A model generated the notes under the pieces. The model was given only the letters and a program-made list of their open reading frames with translations, was not told the origin of the DNA and did no database searches. Both the position numbers and the translations under genes were made by a program. From NCBI GenBank assembly GCA_013115135.1, contig JABANP010000146.1:1-64000 (forward strand): a stretch of 64,000 nt of DNA, read 5' to 3'. This document shows, piece by piece, positions 57,865 through 64,000 of the stretch (positions are counted from its first letter, which is position 1; each line of letters begins with the position of its first letter). The stretch comes from Perkinsus olseni (lineage: Eukaryota > Perkinsozoa > Perkinsida > Perkinsidae).

Positions 57865-58921
57865 GTGGTCATCCACGGCTCTCAGAATACTGAGGAGGAC
57901 TTCGTGGTGTCTCTTTGGACGTACCTAAGAAGCGTGAGTTGGTGTCCAATGGTCTCATCAACTCGGTTGTCCTATTGTACCGCTGCCTTGATCTTTCTTG
58001 CGGTATCAGCAGCTGCCAAGGAGGATGGTCGTCGAGTGATGCAACAGATAAAGCTAGAAGCCCCTAACCTCAGCCAGGAGGTGACCGATAAGCGATACGC
58101 GTGGTACCGCTCCGCCTGCCTCAGGATATGTACTCACCTACATTGCCCCAGCAGTACCGATGCGATGCTTGTCGAGCCATCAGTTATCACATTCATGAAT
58201 CGCTTCGGAAAGATGCTAATAAAATACGGGTGCGTCCTCCTGAAGGCTCAGGCTCTTGACGACATGCAGCTGCGCGGCGATCTGGACTCATCTGAGAAAA
58301 GCGCTTCTATTAAACGGTAATCAGTTGGGGCGTCTCCTTCAGGCCAGGCAGCTGCCTGAATATGAGATCATCGACAAGTTCGACGCGGTCTGTAAGGAGA
58401 AGTCATTCGACGGCTACGGCATCAGACGAGGGGTGAGCTTCGACCACCAGTCATCACCGCATCTCGACGGGTGTACAGGACTGGCCATCCCGCGATGCCT
58501 CTCAGGGGAATGGTGAGAACGTCCTATCTGGTGTGGGGGTGAATCCTCCGGAGACTCTGACCCTCGACGGTCGGTCAGGCGGCGGAGGGTCGATACAGAT
58601 GGGCGGTCAGCAGTGGTCCAGACGCCTCTCCGCAATGTGCCGACAATTAGTCGGTGAGATCTTCGCTCCGCTGTGGAATATCTCATCGCTCCGTCAGAGG
58701 AGATCGGCGAATACGAGTTGGTCCAGAAGTGGGCAGCGGAGGGAGAAGACACCCCCGCCGTCTGGCTGTGCAATTCCTATTGCGCTGCTACTGATAATTC
58801 CACCCGACCCGGCGAAGCGGTTGTTCCGAGCCGACATGAAGACGACGAGATGACATTGAAGGAGTTCATGCGGAGGACAGGGTTCAAGGACGACACTTTC
58901 ACGGGGAAGAGTGGGCTGTGA
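57865..58921 (+). CDS. hypothetical gene, several exons
   Basis: Starts within 30-100 nt of the TSR3 stop. Coding-like text: TEEDFVVSLWTYLRS (about 57890-57933); then EVTDKRYAWYRSACLRICTH, VEPSVITFMNRFGKMLIKYG and CVLLKAQALDDMQLRGDLDS to about 58318; QLPEYEIIDKFDAVCKEKSF; and finally VEYLIAPSEEIGEYELVQKW, CNSYCAATDNSTRPGEAVVP and MTLKEFMRRTGFKDDTFTGK to a stop at 58921. Boundaries between these are not resolved. No domain is recognised; the last 80 residues are acidic with three cysteines. Confidence 0.4.
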
Positions 58922-59903
58922 ATGGCTGCAGCTCTTCGGATGCAACCGAGCTGACTTTCAGGGACTCGCCAGGATTGGGTTCGAGTGATCGCGGACCTCG
59001 CCCGGAGCTCTCAATTCCGATAAGTTGAAGGCTTCTTCGCGTCATGCTGATGAGCTGTAGAAAATTTCCGGTCATCGGAGGATGCTGTATTGTTGTCTTC
59101 AATATTACCGAACTCTCCACCAGTGCAAGTTCGACCTTCCCGTCAACGCCCATGGAGTTCCCATCGGAGTTCAAAACCTTCGCCCCGACCGATGCTCGAG
59201 ACCGGTGAGTGTAGGAGGGAAGGTTCCGAGCTGACTCATCTCGCCGTCCGCAGGTGCCCGGAGGAGGCGCCCCACCGAGTGGCTCTATTGAGGGACATCA
59301 ATGACCGACTTACCCGTCAGCTGGCGTACCACCAAACTCGCCTGGAGTCTCACCAGCTTCTTCCGTGTCAGAGCCCATCGCCTCAGCTCCCAGGGTCACC
59401 TTCATCGTCCTCATGTGAGAACTATGCTCAGCTATCTCGCAGGCCTCGACTCTCACAGTAGGCCTCCGGTCGAAGACTCTTACGTGGACAATCGCCATTT
59501 GGCCGCCCAACCCCTCCCAGCATAGCCGTACGACCGGCTACTGCGAACGCGCTAGGTGTGGGCCACGGGGAGAGGACTGATCTCTCTCTACCCGCAATTC
59601 AAATGTGCGTAGGTTGCCGTGCTTTTGCGCTGTAGTTTCACGAGGAAGTCTTTTTATTCAGGATTCGCCCGAGCAGTCAAGGATACGACCCTTCAACCCC
59701 TCATCATCAACATGCAGGGTGCGCGGTCAGATCTCGGATTATGAAATATTTTGTCTGAAAATTTGAAACAATTATGGCCCCAACCAGCTCGATTTTGCCC
59801 AGGAGGGCCTCGATAATTCGACTACTTTAATGGAGGGCCCACCCTCGACCTTCGTCCGGGGATCCGAGACTATTTTTCGGATGCTTCGAGTGTCGTAATC
59901 GAC
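58922..59903. other. weakly coding stretch, no gene named
   Basis: A plus frame 59090-59461 is open (ILPNSPPVQVRPSRQRPWSS, LRDINDRLTRQLAYHQTRLE), and a short GTGAGTGTAGG...CGCAG intron at about 59206-59254 is plausible. From 59580 to 59880 I see nothing. Confidence 0.25.
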
Positions 59904-60126
59904 ATGTATTTCATGTTCATCTTCAGGAGCATGAGCGCAACGAGTGCCTCCGCGGTTGAGGGGATGGCGTCTTTGATGAAGTCGAAGGAAGCAGAACTAC
60001 GGCGCCTCGAGTGAGCACGGCGAGGCTGTCCTGATTGGAGTTCTCTGCCGCAGGCAATCACTGGCTCGTTTGAGGGCGGAAAATGCAGAATTACTCCGTC
60101 GGAAACACGAGCGAGATGAAGCGTAA
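59904..60126 (+). CDS. small coiled-coil protein, two exons
   Basis: ATG 59904 (MYFMFIFRSMSATSASAVEG) runs to 60010. A 43-nt intron (60011-60053, GTGAGC...GCCGCAG) follows, then exon 2 to the TAA at 60124-60126. Across the join the product reads MASLMKSKEAELRRLEQSLA and RLRAENAELLRRKHERDEA, a continuous leucine-rich coiled coil, which supports the splice. About 59 residues; it could be the last two exons of a longer protein, because the first nine residues are unlike the rest. Confidence 0.4.
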
Positions 60127-60341
60127 GAAGCTGAGGCGAGTTCACTTTCATGGACACCGTCTGCGCAGAACTGCCGTGAAGAGAGCAGCAGCGAGCCTGA
60201 TGCGAGAACATACGACCCTCCTCGATGAATGGTCTGGCAGAATCGCTGAGTTTCTCCTGAACACAGTGAGATGATGAACTCTGGGCCACCAAAAGCTGCC
60301 CTGCAGGTGGGCTCGAGCGAGGAGGGTGTGGTTGGGCATGC

Positions 60342-60578
60342 ATGATTACTATTATGTTCCTCTCTCTGACATTTGCATGCTTTGTGACTTCTAGTCTGTT
60401 GACCAACGGGTTTTGTGTTATTGATATTAGTCACCCTCGTACAATATCGAAGGGGGTGTGCTGCAAAACAAAGAGACTTCAGCAAGTGACCTCGAAGTGT
60501 GCAAAGCGATGCAGAACTGTCAAGGCCGGAGAGGCAAGGGGAGCTTCATCAAAACGCCCTAATGAAGAGATACTATAG
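60342..60578 (+). CDS. putative small secreted cysteine-containing protein
   Basis: ATG 60342 opens 78 codons starting MITIMFLSLTFACFVTSSLL, a convincing signal peptide, followed by TNGFCVIDISHP, then GVCCKTKRLQQVTSKCAKRC and a basic tail. Five mature cysteines in 45 residues and the high Lys/Arg content suggest a small disulfide-bonded extracellular peptide. There is no known family and no second copy in the window. It lies about 200 nt after a coiled-coil ORF and could be chance in a 3' UTR. Confidence 0.4.
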   Translation: MITIMFLSLTFACFVTSSLLTNGFCVIDISHPRTISKGVCCKTKRLQQVTSKCAKRCRTVKAGEARGASSKRPNEEIL

Positions 60579-61619
60579 CAGCATTCACTAGGCGAGGATC
60601 AACACGTTACTTCTGGTGACACCCGCCGATAGAGACTGTTACCGGCAGAAGTAAGTAACCAGTTAAAGGCGATCCGGGAGGTTCCAGTGACGTGGGACGT
60701 GGAAAAGAGGGGGTTGAGGGAACAGTGTTAGTAGTAACACCCGCACTGGCTGACTCAACAACACCTGGGATGGACATAGGAATGAGTATAATGGGAATTA
60801 AAGCTTCTTCTTCTATCCATTTCAGCCGATGGGCTGCAACCGTTTCATGCAGCGAATATTGGGCGAGCGAGATTCGTGCGTGCGCGCGCGAACAAACAGT
60901 GAACGGCACTTGCACGCTCACTCATAACCGAAAAACAGGAGACAGCAGTCGAAGCAGCGAGGGGGCAGCTAGCGAGCAAGCCGCGGAGGAGTTACATGAG
61001 CTCTGTTGGGTGGGGTAGTTCTTCCGAGCAAAGGCAGCCTGAGCCAGTTGAAGAGTGCTCTTGAACTCTGTTGTTGTTCTCTTCCAAGCCAGAACCCGTT
61101 CTCGGCCAAACCCACGCCGTGCGGGGCGTGCAACTGTCCCAGAAACACGTGCAGCCTCCTCCATGTGGAGGGAGATTGGTGTGGTTCGCACGGCCGTCTA
61201 GGGAAGGATAGTCCCTCTTCGTAGGCATGAGGAGAACCGACTTGTCGTCTCACAATCGTGACAGCGTCACCCTTCATCCTCGCAAGCCTGTCCTTGAGCG
61301 CATCTGAACACTCGGCTGGTCGTAGGGACGGGTCCAAGGTCGCGCCGCTGTCTCCCTATGTGTTGCATATTTATGCGTAACGATACCGTAACAATCTCAA
61401 CAATAGAGACTTCAGAGGCCCTGGCTTCCACCTCTGAGCAGCAAGGCATCGGAGTTTGGCGATGAGCTGCACTGTCGGAGCTACAGGCGATGACCACCAG
61501 CCGCTGAGTCTTTTGGTGATGGCGCGGTGCACGCATGCACACCGTTAGCTACGCTGAGGGAACCCGATCACCACCGAACGAATTCTTTTGCCCCCACCCC
61601 ATTAACTTCAAGGATACAA
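60579..61619. other. intergenic; weak minus-strand exon
   Basis: Apart from a possible minus-strand exon at about 61205-61337 (PAECSDALKDRLARMKGDAV, TIVRRQVGSPHAYEEG), I see no gene. A GCACGCATGCAC motif lies at 61529-61540, about 80 nt before the next ATG. Confidence 0.3.
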
Positions 61620-62036
61620 ATGCGCTTCGCAATTCTGCCCCTTGCCGTGGTTGCTATGGCCCAGGTCGCTCTGGGACAGGACTCCTGCCCTACAGGAGAT
61701 GCTCAGTGCGACGCTGAAATGCCTGGCTCCTACTGCAAGTTCTATCAGGGTAACCGTGTTTGCCAAGGCACTGATACTCCTTGCTACTGTACCACCACTC
61801 CGCCACCTCCTCCTTCACCCACACCCTCCGCTGGACCATGCCCCGATGGTGATGCTTACTGCCAACAGCAGACCGGTGATCCCACTTCTTACTGCAAGGC
61901 TGCCTACCAGTTTGGGCCTGGTGGGGGCGTCTGCCAAGGCTCCGACGAACCTTGTACTTGTGGTGGTGGACCTACTTCCCCCGGGCCGACTTCCGCCGGC
62001 CCGACTCCCACAATGGCGCCGACAACTTCCCGCTAG
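61620..62036 (+). CDS. secreted protein with two cysteine-rich modules
   Basis: ATG 61620 gives MRFAILPLAVVAMAQVALGQ, a textbook signal peptide with cleavage expected after A-L-G. The mature chain holds two repeats of one module: C-P-T-G-D-A-Q-C...Y-C-K-F...V-C-Q-G-T-D-T-P-C-Y-C, then C-P-D-G-D-A-Y-C...Y-C-K-A...V-C-Q-G-S-D-E-P-C-T-C. A Pro/Thr/Ser linker (TTTPPPPPSPTPSAGP) joins them, and a similar tail follows (138 residues in all). Six cysteines per module fit three disulfides; the linkers are likely O-glycosylated. I know no named family, but tandem Cys modules with P/T spacers are typical of secreted or wall proteins. Intronless, with a leader ATTAACTTCAAGGATACAAA just before the ATG. 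Confidence 0.85.
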   Translation: MRFAILPLAVVAMAQVALGQDSCPTGDAQCDAEMPGSYCKFYQGNRVCQGTDTPCYCTTTPPPPPSPTPSAGPCPDGDAYCQQQTGDPTSYCKAAYQFGPGGGVCQGSDEPCTCGGGPTSPGPTSAGPTPTMAPTTSR

Positions 62037-62597
62037 TAACTATACTATATCAACGATGGAGATCTAGAACTGCCATTACTGATGTCCTCGTTCAGTCATT
62101 TCCATAGACGATCGGCTATGTTAAGCTCAAGCTGGTCATAGTGACTTGCTAGGTTCCGCAACGTCACATCGAGGAAGGTCAATGATGCTCAAACTTTCAG
62201 ACTCTTATTATCACACAGTTATCGTCATCGTAGCTATCAACAGTTTAACGACTTCGTGTCGTCGAAAGTAGGAGCCTTTATCTTCTGGCTATACACCTCA
62301 TGTTGCGTTTTCTTTACAGTAGTGGCGAATGGTAGGCAAGGCACTGGCCGAATCGCCTGTCGCTGCGGGAACGACTTCGAACTCGCGTTCGCCGGATAAG
62401 TGTGGCGCTCCGGTTCGATGGCATTTATTGCTGCAAAGTTACCGGATATCATGCGCACCATATCATAGCGGAGATTCCGGAGCGTTCATTGAACGCCGTT
62501 CAATAGCTGCCAGAAAGTTGAGAACTCACCGATGGCCCGCCATAGAATGTTTCGCTTGCTTGTTGTCGAGAACACGATACCCGACAGAGAAGGAAAG
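62037..62597. other. no gene resolved
   Basis: Short open frames only; likely 3' flank of the secreted-protein gene and spacer before the convergent minus-strand gene. Confidence 0.3.
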
Positions 62598-63987
62598 TCA
62601 TTCCATATAGCCTCTCTCGAGGTGGTGATGTACACTCCCATTCATCGCATCATCTGTGATCTGCTCAAACATCATGAAGTCCCAATAATGCCGCTCCGCC
62701 CACGTTCCGTTAATATCGCGTTGCTGCGGCCTCTTATGAAAGTTCCCGCATGACGATGATCGACATATGCTGGGCCAAATGCCAACCGCGAAGGCCATGA
62801 GAGGAGAGCCGCTCCGGTCGGTGTCGTAGTCCGGGCAGCACGTTCCACCGCCGAGCATGGTTGAGTTGGATTGAGATACGCGGCTGAGGTCCTGTGATGT
62901 CCGATTTACTCCAGGGGAGGAGTGGATAGTCATCGAGGAGGTCCGCTATGGCTGGGGCGAGGTCCGACGGGCTCCCCCGGCACAACTGGTTGCTGCTGTT
63001 GTATCTATCAGGGATGAGCCTCAATGATGTCCCCCTGTTGCCAGAGGCCTGGGGACTCACCTCCAATTTATGACATAGTCAACCACTGGATCCCCGCACA
63101 CTCGATCACCCAGACCCATCACCAGTTGAGAACGGTTAGTTGTGGTATTATGTCCCGTCCACAGAGGTGTCACTTGACCGCTCAGAGCAGTTCGAACGAC
63201 ATCGATTCGATCACTCGGGCCGCCCCAAACTCGTTCAAGCTCGGTCATCTGGAAGTAGCTATCTTGTACGCTGCGTGACAGGCGAGCGTCGACGTAGTTG
63301 AGGGGATCCCCGAGGAAGAGGTCCAAGACGATTTGAAAGCCATAGTTGGTGAGGTTGTACTGCGGCAAATCAACTGTCTCATTGGCCGTGAGGAGGAGCT
63401 CAACAGCGTTCCACAAATTTCCGATGTAGGGCGTGTACGGATCTGGCCGATCTACATAGTAATCGGGTTGAACCTGGAAGAATACAGTCCTTCAATCTTA
63501 AAGTGTTGAAGCGAACAGGATGACTTGTTTGTCGGCTGGCAGGGGGTTGTGAAGGGTTTCCGGACGCGGAGGCTGGCCTTTCAAATAGTAGTCGGCTGTG
63601 TTAGTGACAACATCCGCTATTCGGTAACGCATGGGTATGTAGTCAAGGTAGAATAGACCGCGAATGATCGCGCGGGGAGCACGACCTCCTTCCGCCAAGT
63701 AGTGACCGGAGTTATACCTGACACCAGACGATGACACGGCGAAGAAGGGGCTCGTCCTCCTTACTGGAGTGATTCCCATCCCATCCCCGTACCAATGCCG
63801 GGTACTCCGATGAAAGCATAGGGGTGTCCGAAGCTGAGCTGGCTGGCTGTCTCCTCGAAGTCGGCCACTGGTGATGGCTGATGGAGGTGGTCAGCAAAGA
63901 CGTGGGACCACATACCGAAGTGGTAAGCGCCGCAAAATTCCATCGCCTGGGATACTGACTGGGGCGGACAGACTTCTACTTCATGGC
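62598..63987 (-). CDS. unidentified multi-exon gene, cut by window edge
   Basis: Minus-strand exons from the right edge: HEVEVCPPQSVSQAMEFCGA with YHFGMWSHVFADHLHQPSPV and LSFGHPYAFIGVPGIGTGMG (about 63770-63975); RRTSPFFAVSSSGVRYNSGH with RAIIRGLFYLDYIPMRYRIA and TADYYLKGQPPRPETL (about 63500-63765); and, after an intron ending TTCTTCCAG at 63467, VQPDYYVDRPDPYTPYIGNL with LPQYNLTNYGFQIVLDLFLG and TELERVWGGPSDRIDVVRTA (63060-63466). Downstream, LAPAIADLLDDYPLLPW or an alternative frame may end the gene near 62598-62735. The many N-x-T/S sites suggest a glycosylated, secreted or lysosomal enzyme. I cannot assign a family. Confidence 0.5.
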
Positions 63988-64000
63988 CACCTTAGCGAGG

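Overview
The window is nuclear DNA from a protist. It has roughly 50% GC, genes broken by very short introns (mostly 37-65 nt, GT...AG), six intact tRNA genes, and a coding density far below a bacterium's. The best organism guess is an alveolate, and within that a Perkinsus-like lineage. This is inferred from: a MAP kinase of the apicomplexan MAP2 type with a T-x-H activation motif, a very large ciliary protein (so flagellated stages), several small secreted cysteine-rich proteins, an SPX-SLC13 phosphate transporter, and dense short introns. Dinoflagellate-related lineages remain possible. No rRNA, spliced-leader gene, CRISPR array or operon was seen.

Layout. 1-7.4 kb is gene-poor. It holds degenerate transposon-like ORFs (872-1530, and a MULE-type transposase relic at 2286-2717), several perfect hairpins, a two-exon secreted-protein gene (4864-5242, minus) with an inverted relic of it at 6144-6238, and tRNA-Thr. 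7.4-18.7 kb is the best-resolved part: SPX-SLC13 transporter, V-ATPase subunit F, an acidic hypothetical protein, a coiled-coil/bZIP-like protein, an RRM-like protein and a SET-domain protein. 18.9-27.1 kb is a duplicated zone: tRNA-Trp pseudogenes and an intact copy, a cysteine-rich secreted gene with a broken second copy, hypothetical ORFs and tRNA-Arg. 27.3-45 kb is full of plus-strand exons of genes I could not name, except an EF-hand calmodulin/myosin-light-chain-like gene at 28639-29519; it also carries tRNA-Arg and tRNA-Trp. 46.6-53.8 kb (minus) is one long CFAP65-like gene with repeated ASH/MSP-type domains. 54.4-56.9 kb is the MAP kinase and 57.05-57.83 kb is TSR3. The last 6 kb holds hypothetical genes, two secreted cysteine-containing proteins and the end of a minus-strand gene.

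The most unusual signal is what sits inside the introns. At least two 51-52 nt introns, in different genes, consist largely of a tRNA T-arm-like sequence. A separate motif (consensus GTATCTTAGGTTGA) occurs about twelve times in both orientations; four of the copies are in or directly beside introns I could place. A third short sequence (AATTTCGTGGCGCRTGACGG) recurs at five places. Together they suggest that mobile or tRNA-derived sequence has been made into introns here, which would be worth a genome-wide test.

All exon boundaries were worked out by hand from reading frame, GT/AG signals and family likeness. Two conserved genes (transporter and kinase) each need a single-base frame correction, which may be assembly error. 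No database search was possible.
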